Part shown: positions 1 to 7,838 of the stretch, piece after piece
Layout: each line of letters begins with the position of its first letter
Position numbering within the stretch: position 1 is the first letter of the stretch
From: Ensifer adhaerens
Lineage (GTDB): Bacteria; Pseudomonadota; Alphaproteobacteria; Rhizobiales; Rhizobiaceae
NCBI RefSeq assembly: GCF_013283195.1
Contig: NZ_JABEKT010000002.1
Coordinates: 744,001 to 808,000, forward strand
Direction: 5' to 3'
Length of the DNA stretch: 64,000 bases
Notes under the pieces: model-generated
What the model was told of the DNA's origin: nothing
Seen by the model: only the letters and a program-made list of their open reading frames with translations
Databases searched by the model: none
Translations under genes and position numbers: made by a program

Positions 1-1488
1 AGCAACATTCTGACGCTCGATCCCGCTGCCATCACCGGCCGCGAGACCGTGCAGGTGCTCAATAACATCTACGACACGCTGGTCATCCTTTCGCCGCAGG
101 ACCGTAGCGTCCAGCCGCGTCTTGCCGAGCGCTGGGAGATCGCCGAGGATCGCAAGTCGATCCGCTTTCACCTGCGTGCCGATGCGAAATTTGCTTCCGG
201 CAATCCCGTTACGGCCGGCGACGTGGCCTGGAGCCTGAAGCGTCTGCTCGCCCGCAACCTGGCGCAGTCGTCCTTCCTCAAGACGCGTGGGTTCACGCTC
301 GAGAATGCCGACAAGGCCTTTGTCGCCGAAGACGACCATACCTTCGTGATCAATCTGGCGAAGCCCGATGACCCGAACCTGTTGCTGATGATCCTGGCAC
401 AGAATGGCCCCGGCTCCATACTCGACAGCAAGACGGCGCTCGAGAACGAGAAGGACGGCGACCTTGGTGCCGCCTGGCTGACGCTGAATTCGGCTGGCTC
501 GGGTCCTTTCACGCTCACCCAGTGGAAGTCGAACGAATACATCATCCTGACCCGCAACGACGAATATTGGGGTGAAAAGGCGGCGATGAAGCGCGTTCTG
601 ATGCGCCATCTGCCGGAATCCCAGTCGCAGCGTCTGCTGCTGGAGAAAGGCGACATAGACGTTGCCTATTCCCTCCAGGCGCCGGATCTCAAGTCGCTTG
701 AGGCCGACAAGGCGATTACCATCGCATCAACGCCGGGTTCGGGCTTTTATTATCTCAGCGTCTCGATGAAAGACGAGCGCTTTGCCAACAAGAAGGTACG
801 CGAGGCGCTGCGATACCTCATCGACTACGAAGGCCTCGACAAGGCCGTCATGCCCTACTACGGCAAGCTGCATCAGCGGCCGCTGTCAACAGGCGTTATC
901 GGCGCGCTGCCGGATGAGGGCTACAAGCTGGACGTGGAAAAGGCCAAGGCGCTGCTGGCCGAAGCGGGCTACCCCGACGGTTTCAAGACCACGCTGCGGG
1001 TCCTTTCCGAAGACCCCTTCATGAAGGCGGCGACCGCCATCCAGAACACGCTCGCCCAGGCGGGGATCCAGGCGGAACTCATCAGCGGTTCGGGTGATCA
1101 GATCTACGGTGCGATGCGCGAACGAAACTTCGAACTGCTGCTTGGTCGCGGCGGCGGCGGTCAGCAGCCGCATCCGGACAACAACCTGCGCTCCATCGCC
1201 TACAATCCTGACAATTCGGACGATGCGAAGCTCACCAACTACCAGAGCTGGCGCACCAGCTTCTACGACGAAAAATTGAACAAGCTGATCGAGGAAGCAC
1301 TGGTTGAGCGCGATCCGGCCAAGCAGGCCAAACTCTATGAAGGCGTGCAGGCCTACATGGACGAGATCGTCATGTCGATCCAGCCGTTCTCGGAAGTGGT
1401 CGATACGGCTGCGTTTCGAAGCGATGTGAAGGGCATGATCGTCAGCCCCTGGCTCTCCCGCTTCGAGGGTGTCGCCAAGGAGCGCTGA
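1..1488 (+). CDS. Peptide/opine-type ABC transporter substrate-binding protein (SBP_bac_5), 5' end outside window
   Basis: The reading frame is open from the first base of the window to a TGA at 1486-1488, so the N-terminus and any signal peptide lie upstream; the GTG at 49 is internal. The visible 495 codons carry features of family 5 binding proteins: an early NNIYDTLV segment, the RADAKFASGNPVTAGDVAWSL region typical of DppA/OppA homologues, and a C-terminal helical end. Such periplasmic proteins deliver peptides, opines or oligosaccharides to a DppBCDF-type importer. A complete importer without a binding protein lies downstream on the opposite strand (2190-5701), converging on this gene, so the two may work together, though the sequence does not prove it. 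A strong terminator follows at 1520. Confidence 0.85.
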   Translation, partial: SNILTLDPAAITGRETVQVLNNIYDTLVILSPQDRSVQPRLAERWEIAEDRKSIRFHLRADAKFASGNPVTAGDVAWSLKRLLARNLAQSSFLKTRGFTLENADKAFVAEDDHTFVINLAKPDDPNLLLMILAQNGPGSILDSKTALENEKDGDLGAAWLTLNSAGSGPFTLTQWKSNEYIILTRNDEYWGEKAAMKRVLMRHLPESQSQRLLLEKGDIDVAYSLQAPDLKSLEADKAITIASTPGSGFYYLSVSMKDERFANKKVREALRYLIDYEGLDKAVMPYYGKLHQRPLSTGVIGALPDEGYKLDVEKAKALLAEAGYPDGFKTTLRVLSEDPFMKAATAIQNTLAQAGIQAELISGSGDQIYGAMRERNFELLLGRGGGGQQPHPDNNLRSIAYNPDNSDDAKLTNYQSWRTSFYDEKLNKLIEEALVERDPAKQAKLYEGVQAYMDEIVMSIQPFSEVVDTAAFRSDVKGMIVSPWLSRFEGVAKER

Positions 1489-1519
1489 TCCTTCAGGTCT
1501 TCGTAGCGAGTTCGGACAA

Positions 1520-1544
1520 GGCGCGTGGCAACACGCGCCTTTTT
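1520..1544 (+). terminator. Rho-independent terminator after the SBP gene
   Basis: A perfect 8-bp stem (GGCGCGTG / CACGCGCC) closes a GCAA tetraloop and is followed by five T residues. It lies 32 bases after the stop codon of the binding-protein gene. Confidence 0.85.
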
Positions 1545-2122
1545 CACGTTCGCCAGACAAAAGCTGCGACAGCCATCCGAACCGGTACCTCGTCGGCACA
1601 CGCGAAAACATGGATCGCTGCCTACGTGAGCGAGAGCGGAGATCTGCGAAGAGTGCTGTTGCAAGCTGGTCTCTGGCTTCACATCGCAGTTCCCAAGGGA
1701 AACGAACGACGCGCCCAATTCACGTCTGGCGTTACTCTACGCACTTACTACAAGTCGACCTCTGAAGGACAGACGCACAAGGTGGGGCCCTTGGAGCGCG
1801 TTCCGCAATGCCGAGCGGATGTTGGCCAGGACGGCGCGTCAGATACCATTGCACAGCCTCGGTGCAGTCGAGAATTCCAGTCAAAGGGATCGGTGTCGAA
1901 CGGCGCCGCGTGGAAGGCAGCCGTTTTCGGAAGACCTCGTCGCATGGCGTTTCGACGCAGACGCCCGCGATGGACTTTGTTCGTTGTTCGGGTAGGGCTG
2001 GGTGATCCGGAAAGCCCGCCGCGATCCCTGCCTTACAGTTGGCGACAAAGTTGCCGCGGACGTTGCCGCTATTTTCTGGTCATTTCACACATCGGTGACA
2101 GGTCCGTTGGATCGCCCTGATG
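1545..2122. other. Intergenic stretch without a recognisable gene
   Basis: Open frames occur on both strands here (for example + strand 1626-2120), but their translations are arginine- and serine-rich with no recognisable domain, and no convincing ribosome binding site precedes them. No repeat or RNA gene was recognised. Confidence 0.5.
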
Positions 2123-2155
2123 TTAAAAGGCGCCCCCGTGATTCAGAGGCGCCTT
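2123..2155 (-). terminator. Terminator of the peptide-type ABC operon
   Basis: An inverted repeat AAGGCGCC (2127-2134) / GGCGCCTT (2148-2155) is followed on the minus strand by TT and AACA, giving a four-base U run in the minus-strand transcript. It lies about 35 bases past the end of the last ABC gene (stop at 2190). Confidence 0.7.
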
Positions 2156-2189
2156 GTTGGGATTACCGGACCTAACCTGGTGAGGGCGA

Positions 2190-2951
2190 TCAATGCGCCC
2201 TTTCGTAATCAAGAGAGGCGCCGATGAGTTCTCGAGCGTAAGGATGCGTGGCGCCGTTTGCGGGGATCGCTTCGCGCGGCAGCACTTCGGTGATTTCTCC
2301 GTGCAGCATCACGGCAAAGCGGTCGCACATATGGTCGACCACTGCCAGATCGTGCGTGACCATGATGTAGGTGAAGCCTCTCTCTTCGCGCAGGCGCTGG
2401 AGCAGGTTCAGGATCTCAGCCTGCACCGAGACATCGAGCGCCGACGTCGGTTCGTCCAGAAGCAGAAGCGAAGGCTCCAGGATGAGCGCACGGGCAATCG
2501 CCACCCGCTGCCGCTGGCCGCCGGAAAGCTGGTGGGGAAAGCGATCGAGGAAGGAAACGGGCAGGCCGACATCGGTGATCGCCTTGCGCATGCGTTCCTC
2601 GCGGTCGCCGAGCTTGTGGATCACCAGTGGCTCGTTGAGCACGGTGCGCACCGACTGGCGCGGATGCAGCGAGCCGTACGGATCCTGGAACACCATCTGC
2701 AGCGTGCGGCAGCGCTCGATAAGCGGCATGTCGCGTACCGACTTGCCGTCGAGGAGAATGTCGCCCGTCCAGATGTCGGTCAGCATCGAGATGCATCGCA
2801 GCACTGTGGATTTGCCCGAGCCGCTTTCGCCGACAAGCCCGAAACATTCGCCTGGGCTGACCGAGAAGCTGACACTCGGCAGGACCCTGACCGCGGCAGG
2901 GCCGGCGCCGAAGGTGATCGATACGTCGCGCGTTTCGACGGATACGGACAT
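2190..2951 (-). CDS. Peptide-type ABC transporter ATP-binding protein (DppF/OppF-like)
   Basis: This is the second ATPase subunit of a dipeptide/oligopeptide-type importer. It has a Walker A (GESGSGKST), a Q-loop (MVFQDPYGSLHPR), a signature motif (LSGGQRQRVAIARAL) and a Walker B ([12 protein letters not shown]) with the H-loop at MVTHDL. The C-terminal HPYARELIGAS stretch is typical of the peptide-importer group. The ATG at 2951 overlaps the TGA of the preceding ATPase gene (TGATG), indicating translational coupling; an ATG 7 codons upstream is possible but lies inside that gene. It is the last gene of the operon. The substrate cannot be read from the ATPase. Confidence 0.9.
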   Translation of the reverse strand: MSVSVETRDVSITFGAGPAAVRVLPSVSFSVSPGECFGLVGESGSGKSTVLRCISMLTDIWTGDILLDGKSVRDMPLIERCRTLQMVFQDPYGSLHPRQSVRTVLNEPLVIHKLGDREERMRKAITDVGLPVSFLDRFPHQLSGGQRQRVAIARALILEPSLLLLDEPTSALDVSVQAEILNLLQRLREERGFTYIMVTHDLAVVDHMCDRFAVMLHGEITEVLPREAIPANGATHPYARELIGASLDYERAH

Positions 2952-3787
2952 CAGGCTTTCTCCTCCAGCCATTCGGGTTGGCGGTCGAGCACGGCGAGGG
3001 GCGCACGCCCTCCACCGATCCGCGGTTGGGCCGCCAGCAGGCCGCGCGTATAGGGGTGTTCGGCCCTGTCGAGGTCTTGGGCGGCGAGCGTTTCGACGAC
3101 GCGACCGGCATACATGATGAGAACGCGGTCGCAGAAATTGCGCACGAGGTTTAGGTCGTGACTGATCATGATGAGGCCAATGCCGCGGTCGCGCACGAGG
3201 CCGTCGAGGATGTTCAGCACTTGAAGCCGGACGGTAACGTCGAGCGCCGAGGTGGGTTCGTCGGCGATGACGAGGTCCGGGTCGGCCAAAAGCATCATGG
3301 CGATCATCACCCGCTGGCCCATGCCACCGGATATTTCATGCGGATACTGCTCGTAGACCCGCTTCGGGTCACGGATCTTGACCGCCTCCAGCATGGCGAG
3401 CGCCTTGTCGCGAGCCTCTGCCTTCGAGCACTTGAAGTGGCGCAGATAGGTCTCCGCCACCTGGTCGCCGACCCGGCGGATCGGGTTGAGCGAGAATTTT
3501 GGATCTTGAAGGATCATCGACATGCGCCGGCCGCGGACCTTCAGCATCTCCCTTTCGGAGAGCGTCAGGAGATCGAGGTCTCCAAACCGCAATTTGTCCG
3601 CGGTGATCGTCGCGCCGGGCAGAAGGCGCAGCAGCGCACGCCCGACGGTCGATTTTCCGGAACCGGATTCGCCGACGATACCCAGCCGTTCGCGGCCCAG
3701 CGTGAAAGAGACGCCACGCACGGCTTCGACCGAAGCGCCACCATAGCGGATACGGAGATTGTCTACCTCGAGAATGGGCTTTTCCAT
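2951..3787 (-). CDS. Peptide-type ABC transporter ATP-binding protein (DppD/OppD-like)
   Basis: First ATPase of the importer, about 278 residues. It shows Walker A (GESGSGKST), Q-loop [12 protein letters not shown], signature [15 protein letters not shown] and Walker [13 protein letters not shown]. The methionine-rich signature (GGMGQR rather than GGQRQR) is normal for DppD-type subunits. It pairs with the 2190-2951 product to form the ATPase heterodimer. It starts 4 bases downstream of the DppC-like permease gene and overlaps the next ATPase gene by the TGATG junction. Confidence 0.9.
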   Translation of the reverse strand: MEKPILEVDNLRIRYGGASVEAVRGVSFTLGRERLGIVGESGSGKSTVGRALLRLLPGATITADKLRFGDLDLLTLSEREMLKVRGRRMSMILQDPKFSLNPIRRVGDQVAETYLRHFKCSKAEARDKALAMLEAVKIRDPKRVYEQYPHEISGGMGQRVMIAMMLLADPDLVIADEPTSALDVTVRLQVLNILDGLVRDRGIGLIMISHDLNLVRNFCDRVLIMYAGRVVETLAAQDLDRAEHPYTRGLLAAQPRIGGGRAPLAVLDRQPEWLEEKA

Positions 3788-3791
3788 CGGC

Positions 3792-4679
3792 TTACCTCCG
3801 GTTCATCTGCTTGGGATCGAGCGCATCGCGCAAACCGTCGCCGAGCAGGTTGAACGCGAGGCTGACGGAGAGGATCGAGATGCCCGGGAAGGTGACGAGC
3901 CACCAGCTGTCGAGCATGTAGCGGCGGCCAGTCGCGATCATTGCGCCCCATTCGGGCAGCGGTGGCTGGGCGCCGAGGCCCAGGAAGCCGAGGCCGGCGG
4001 CCGTGAGGATGACGGTCGCCATGTTGAGCGTCAGGCGGATCAGGACCGAAGGCAGGCACATGGGCATGATCGACTTGACGATAATGCGCGCTGGTGAGGC
4101 CCCCTGCAGCCTGGCGGCGGAGATATAGTCCGCCTTGCGGAAGGTCATTGCTTCTGCCCGTGCAAGCCGCGCGATCGGCGGCCAGGAGGTGAGCGCAATG
4201 GCGATAATGGCGTTGTTGAGGCTTGGGCCCAATGCTGCGACGAAGGCGAGCGAGAGGATGAGGCTCGGAAACGACAGGAATATGTCGGTGATACGCATCA
4301 TCACCGTATCAACCTTGCCGCCGAGATAGCCGGCGGTGGTGCCGATGATGAGGCCGATTGGGCCGACGACAATCGACACGAGGAAGATGATCGTCAGCGT
4401 GATGCGGGCGCCCCAGACGAGGCGGCTGAAGATATCGCGGCCAAGCTCGTCGGTGCCGAAGAGATGCCCGTTGCCCGGCGCCTGCAGCGTCAGGGCAAGA
4501 TCCTGCGCATAAGGGTCGTACGTGGCGATCAGCGGCGCGAAGGCGGCAACCAGGATCAGGAGCGTCAGCACGGCAAGGCCGAAGGCTGATGTCGGGCTCT
4601 TCAACAGGAACAGCACGATGTTCTTCAGTGCAAGCAGCGGTGCCGGCAGGCGGCGAGCGGTTTCGGTGCGGGTCGACAT
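3792..4679 (-). CDS. Peptide-type ABC transporter permease (DppC/OppC-like)
   Basis: About 295 residues of inner-membrane permease. The N-terminal OppC region (LTLLILVAAFAPLIATYDPY) is followed by the family hallmark HLFGTDELGRDIFSRL and an EAA-type loop (ARIIVKSIMPMCLPSVLI) that contacts the ATPases. It sits between the DppB-like gene, whose stop overlaps its start, and the DppD-like gene. DppC proteins heterodimerise with DppB to form the translocation pore. Which substrate passes is unknown; the upstream operator shared with uronate genes suggests a pectin-derived solute. Confidence 0.9.
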   Translation of the reverse strand: MSTRTETARRLPAPLLALKNIVLFLLKSPTSAFGLAVLTLLILVAAFAPLIATYDPYAQDLALTLQAPGNGHLFGTDELGRDIFSRLVWGARITLTIIFLVSIVVGPIGLIIGTTAGYLGGKVDTVMMRITDIFLSFPSLILSLAFVAALGPSLNNAIIAIALTSWPPIARLARAEAMTFRKADYISAARLQGASPARIIVKSIMPMCLPSVLIRLTLNMATVILTAAGLGFLGLGAQPPLPEWGAMIATGRRYMLDSWWLVTFPGISILSVSLAFNLLGDGLRDALDPKQMNRR

Positions 4680-5701
4680 CAGCGTGTCCTCGGGTCGAAG
4701 ATGCGGTAGAGAACATCGGAGAGAAGATTGAGCCCGATGAAGATGACGCCCACGATCAGCACGCAGGTCATGACGGCGTTCATGTCGCCGGTGATGAGGT
4801 TGTTGGTGAGATATTGGCCAAAACCCGGCCAGGCGAAGACGGTTTCGATCAGCACCGCGCCTTCGAGCAATGAGCCGTAGGCAAGCGCGATGATCGTGAC
4901 GAGCTGGACCCGGATGTTGATGAAGGCGTGCTGCCAGATCGTCTGGTTGCGCGAAAGCCCCTTCACTCTGGCCGTCGTCACATACTCCTGGCCGAGCTGG
5001 TCGAGCATGAAGCTGCGGGTCATACGGGTGATGTAGGCAGAGGAGGAGTAGCCGAGCAGGGTTGCAGGCAGGATGATGTGGTTCACCGCCGACCAGAACA
5101 CATCCATTTCGCCGGCGATCAGGCTGTCGATCAACAGGAATCCGGTGCGCTCGTCGACAAGGCCGATGTAGAACTGGTCCATCCGCCCGCTGCCTCCGAC
5201 CAGCCCGAAATGGGCGTAGAAGACGATGAGAGCAATCATACCCGTCCAGAAGATCGGCATCGAATGGCCGAAAAGGCTGAAAACGCGCACGACATGGTCC
5301 GGCCAGCGGTCCTTGTTGACGGCGGCGAAGACGCCGAGCGGCACGCCGAGCCCCGCGCCAATGAGAATAGCGAACGTGGCGAGCTCGATCGTCGCCGGCA
5401 TGACATGCAGGATATCCTGGATGACGGGTTGGCCGGTGCGGATGGACGTGCCGAAATTGCCGGTGAAGACATCGCCGAGATAATAGAAGAACTGTTCCCA
5501 GAGCGGACGATCAAGGCCGAGCGAACGGTACACCTGCTCGTAGGTCTCGCGGGTCGCATCTTCGCCGACGATGGCGCGCACGGGGTCGGCCGGCATCAAC
5601 CGGCCGATGAAGAAGGTCAGGAGAAGCAGGCCGAGCAGCGTGACCGCAATGGTCCCGATCTGCCCGGCCGCGCCATAGAAGCGTATGCGACGGTGTGACA
5701 T
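4679..5701 (-). CDS. Peptide-type ABC transporter permease (DppB/OppB-like)
   Basis: About 340 residues with six predicted membrane segments. The opening TLLGLLLLTFFIGRLMPADPV and the loop LFGHSMPIFWTGMI are DppB hallmarks, and the coupling loop is near ARVKGLSRNQTIWQHAF. The ATG at 5701 is chosen because GGAGGA sits seven bases upstream; another in-frame ATG lies at 5719 without a site. It is the first gene of the four-gene operon running to 2190. A TGTATGACAA box lies about 50 bases upstream, matching boxes in front of kdgF, kduI/udh and kdgD. Confidence 0.9.
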   Translation of the reverse strand: MSHRRIRFYGAAGQIGTIAVTLLGLLLLTFFIGRLMPADPVRAIVGEDATRETYEQVYRSLGLDRPLWEQFFYYLGDVFTGNFGTSIRTGQPVIQDILHVMPATIELATFAILIGAGLGVPLGVFAAVNKDRWPDHVVRVFSLFGHSMPIFWTGMIALIVFYAHFGLVGGSGRMDQFYIGLVDERTGFLLIDSLIAGEMDVFWSAVNHIILPATLLGYSSSAYITRMTRSFMLDQLGQEYVTTARVKGLSRNQTIWQHAFINIRVQLVTIIALAYGSLLEGAVLIETVFAWPGFGQYLTNNLITGDMNAVMTCVLIVGVIFIGLNLLSDVLYRIFDPRTR

Positions 5702-5752
5702 GATTCCTCCGTTTGTCATTCGCCAGACGGTGCGGCGGTACAGGCTCCTATC

Positions 5753-5766
5753 CTGTATGACAACTT
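5753..5766. promoter_or_regulatory. Putative GntR-family operator upstream of the peptide-type ABC operon
   Basis: CTGTATGACAACTT shares the TGTATGAYAA core with sites at 6175-6188, 10354-10367 (reverse) and 12003-12019, all in front of uronate-catabolic genes. FadR-subfamily GntR regulators commonly bind short AT-rich partial palindromes of this kind, and two such regulators are encoded next door. Assignment to a given regulator is inference. Confidence 0.55.
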
Positions 5767-5809
5767 AATGAAACCTGTCACAGGTTGTCGATGCTGTCAA
5801 GCCAATCGA

Positions 5810-6124
5810 TCAGAGGAAGTCGTCGCGACGGGGCGTGAAGCAGTCGATAAGCTCTCCTGCCTCCAGGCATTGGCAGCCGTGCTCGGTGTTTCCCGGGATG
5901 ACGAGGCTGTCGCCGGGATTGAGCTCATAGGCGACGCCATCGCGAAAAAAGCGGAAGCGGCCGCGTGCGACATAGGTGGATTGCACGTGCGCATGGCTAT
6001 GCAGCCGGCCTTCGGCGCCGCTTTCGAAGCGGAAGGACACGACCATGATTTCTGGTGAATGAGACAACACCTGCCGGGTGATGCCGGTGTCGGTCGGGGT
6101 GGCGGGAAAGACAGGAAGGGACAT
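5810..6124 (-). CDS. kdgF: Cupin-domain protein, KdgF-like (unsaturated uronate ring opening)
   Basis: A 104-residue single-domain cupin. Cupin motif 1 is visible as GRLHSHAHVQSTYVARGRF (metal ligands His, His and probably Gln) and motif 2 as LNPGDSLVIPGNTEHGCQ. KdgF proteins convert 4,5-unsaturated galacturonate released from pectin or alginate oligomers into the linear keto form (5-keto-4-deoxyuronate), the substrate of KduI. The gene lies between a GntR regulator and the peptide-type transporter, in the same island as kduI and kduD, which supports this role over a general cupin. The ATG at 6124 starts a clean cupin; the longer open frame upstream is an out-of-frame shadow of the regulator gene. 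Two TGTATGA boxes lie just upstream. Confidence 0.8.
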   Translation of the reverse strand: MSLPVFPATPTDTGITRQVLSHSPEIMVVSFRFESGAEGRLHSHAHVQSTYVARGRFRFFRDGVAYELNPGDSLVIPGNTEHGCQCLEAGELIDCFTPRRDDFL

Positions 6125-6134
6125 GAAGGCCTCG

Positions 6135-6188
6135 TTGATGGTGTATGACATCATCAACATACATGTACTTATATCTGTATGACAAGCT
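6135..6188. promoter_or_regulatory. Two putative operator boxes upstream of kdgF
   Basis: The short gap between the GntR gene and kdgF holds TGTATGACA at 6142-6150, flanked by TTGATG (6135-6140) and CATCAA (6152-6157) arms, and CTGTATGACAAGCT at 6175-6188, which overlaps the stop codon of the GntR gene. Both carry the TGTATGACA core found upstream of the ABC operon. The duplicated site suggests kdgF is controlled separately from the regulator gene before it. Confidence 0.5.
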
Positions 6189-6936
6189 AAGACAGGTTTA
6201 TATCTTCCGGCGACAATGTGCGTGAGCGCAGCAAGACCTTGTAGCGATCGAGACTGCCGCGGAGATGGGCGCGCATGCGCTCGCGCGCGGTCTCGGCGTT
6301 GCCTTCGATGATGGCATCGACGATCAGGCCGTGTTCTTCCTGAAGATGGAGGTTGTAGTCTTTCGGGCGCGAGCCGGGGGCGGAGCCCTGCAGTTCGCCG
6401 CGCGGGATGATGCCGGATCGGATCAGCTGGAGAAATTCCGGGAAGCGGCGATTTTGCGTGGCCTCGGCGATGGCGAGATGCAGCTCGAAATCCGCGTCTC
6501 TGGTAGGGCTTCCTGTCGCCAGGCATTCGCCAACGTGATGATGGGCCTCGAGGATCGCTTCAATCTGCGCGGCGGAACGGCGTGACGCCGCAAGTCCCGC
6601 CGATTCCACCTCGAAGACCGTCCTGAGTTCCAGAAGCTCGATCACCGAAGAAATCCGTTCGGTGGTCAGATCCTTGAACGGCTGCTTCTTTCCCTCTGAG
6701 GTCTGGAGCGCGAAGATGCCCGCACCCTTGCGTGCCTCCACCAGGCCGTCGGCGCGAAGGATGGCGATCGCCTCGCGCACCACGGTGCGGCTGACGGAGT
6801 ACTCGCGGGTCAGCGCACTTTCGCTCGGAAGCCGGTCACCGGGCTTGAAGACGCCATCGGTCAGCTCGCGACGCAGGTCGGTGCTGATCTTTGCAGCCAG
6901 AGACGTGCCTCTGGCATAATTGTTCTCGGCTTCCAT
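6187..6936 (-). CDS. GntR family transcriptional regulator, FadR subfamily (copy 1)
   Basis: About 249 residues: an N-terminal winged helix (GDRLPSESALTREY then VSRTVVREAIAILRADGLV) and an all-helical FCD ligand-binding domain with the metal-site signature DADFELHLAIAEA and a late HGLIVDAI histidine. FadR-subfamily regulators in uronate loci (UxuR/ExuR, GguR-like) bind uronates or their breakdown products and usually repress. The ATG at 6936 is chosen for its AGGTGAA site; an upstream ATG at 6969 gives a non-conserved extension. The gene follows a paralogue at 7019-7756 and precedes kdgF, and TGTATGA boxes surround it. Confidence 0.87.
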   Translation of the reverse strand: MEAENNYARGTSLAAKISTDLRRELTDGVFKPGDRLPSESALTREYSVSRTVVREAIAILRADGLVEARKGAGIFALQTSEGKKQPFKDLTTERISSVIELLELRTVFEVESAGLAASRRSAAQIEAILEAHHHVGECLATGSPTRDADFELHLAIAEATQNRRFPEFLQLIRSGIIPRGELQGSAPGSRPKDYNLHLQEEHGLIVDAIIEGNAETARERMRAHLRGSLDRYKVLLRSRTLSPEDINLS

Positions 6937-7018
6937 GTCTGCTTCACCTGCATTGAACCTGTCTGGCATGTTATCGGTTATCTGTCCGAATGCAAGTGCA
7001 GGCTGTTTTCGGCGATGC

Positions 7019-7756
7019 TCAGCGAGGCGTTCGCAGCATGGAGCGGTAGCGCATCTGGCTGTTTTTCAGGTGAGCGCGCATGGCGGCGCGAGCCGCCGTC
7101 TCGTCGCCATTCTGAATGGCGATGAGGATCGCTTCGTGCTCCTCCACGAGTCGCTCGATGTCGGCCGGGGGCAGAGCCGTCTCCTCACCGCTCTCGGTCA
7201 CCGCCCGTCGGGGGATAAGCGTCGGGCCGAGCATCTGCAGGAATTCGCCGAAGCGGGGATTGTTGGTCGCCTGGGCGATTGCGAGGTGAAAGGCGAAATC
7301 GGCCTCGGCGCTCGGTCGGCCCTCGGCCGAACTCGTGCGGAAGGCGTCGAGGGCCTCTACGATCTTTTCTTCCTGCCCCGGGGAGCGCCGCAGCGCGGCA
7401 AGCCCTGCGGCATCGCCTTCCACGGCCGTGCGAAGTTCGAGCATCTCGATCAGCGACGAAACGCGCGCGAGGTCGACATTCTGGAATGGACGACGTTCGG
7501 AAAGGGTTGGATCGAGAACGAAGACGCCAGCGCCCTGGCGGGGTTCTACTAGGCCATCGGAACGAAGTGCTGCGATCGCCTCGCGCACGACCGTGCGGCT
7601 CACGCCGAATTCCTGCGTCAGTTGGGCTTCGGAGGGAAGCCGGTCGCCCGGTCTGTGATGCCCCTTGGAAATGCGCCCGCGAAGCGCATCTGCAACCTTG
7701 ACCACCAGCGTCGTGGCTTGCGGGGGAGCAGTATCTTGGGCTGTCGCTTTCGTCAT
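7019..7756 (-). CDS. GntR family transcriptional regulator, FadR subfamily (copy 2)
   Basis: About 245 residues, with the same architecture as its neighbour: winged helix RLPSEAQLTQEFGVSRTVVRE followed by an FCD domain (EADFAFHLAIAQATNNPRF, then VEEHEAILIAI). The two helix-turn-helix regions are clearly homologous, so these are tandem paralogues that may recognise similar operators. The start at ATG 7756 is preferred; open frame continues to 7831 but the extra residues are not conserved in character. It lies downstream of the semialdehyde dehydrogenase gene and may be cotranscribed with udh and that gene. Confidence 0.87.
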   Translation of the reverse strand: MTKATAQDTAPPQATTLVVKVADALRGRISKGHHRPGDRLPSEAQLTQEFGVSRTVVREAIAALRSDGLVEPRQGAGVFVLDPTLSERRPFQNVDLARVSSLIEMLELRTAVEGDAAGLAALRRSPGQEEKIVEALDAFRTSSAEGRPSAEADFAFHLAIAQATNNPRFGEFLQMLGPTLIPRRAVTESGEETALPPADIERLVEEHEAILIAIQNGDETAARAAMRAHLKNSQMRYRSMLRTPR

Positions 7757-7808
7757 ACACTTGGCCATTCGATGCGAGAGGCGGTAATCCGCAGTTGGTT
7801 GTGGATAC

Positions 7809-7827
7809 GCCATTGCCGGGCAATGGC
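7809..7827. repeat. Perfect 9-bp inverted repeat
   Basis: GCCATTGCC and GGCAATGGC flank a single G between the stop of the semialdehyde dehydrogenase gene and the start of the second GntR gene. No T run follows on either strand, so it is more likely a protein-binding site or mRNA processing hairpin than an intrinsic terminator. Confidence 0.6.
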
Positions 7828-7838
7828 GCAATCCGTTG

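Noticed and set aside
1626-2120. 164-codon plus-strand frame in the first intergenic stretch
   Set aside because: Arg/Ser-rich, no domain, no ribosome binding site, and a competing frame on the other strand.
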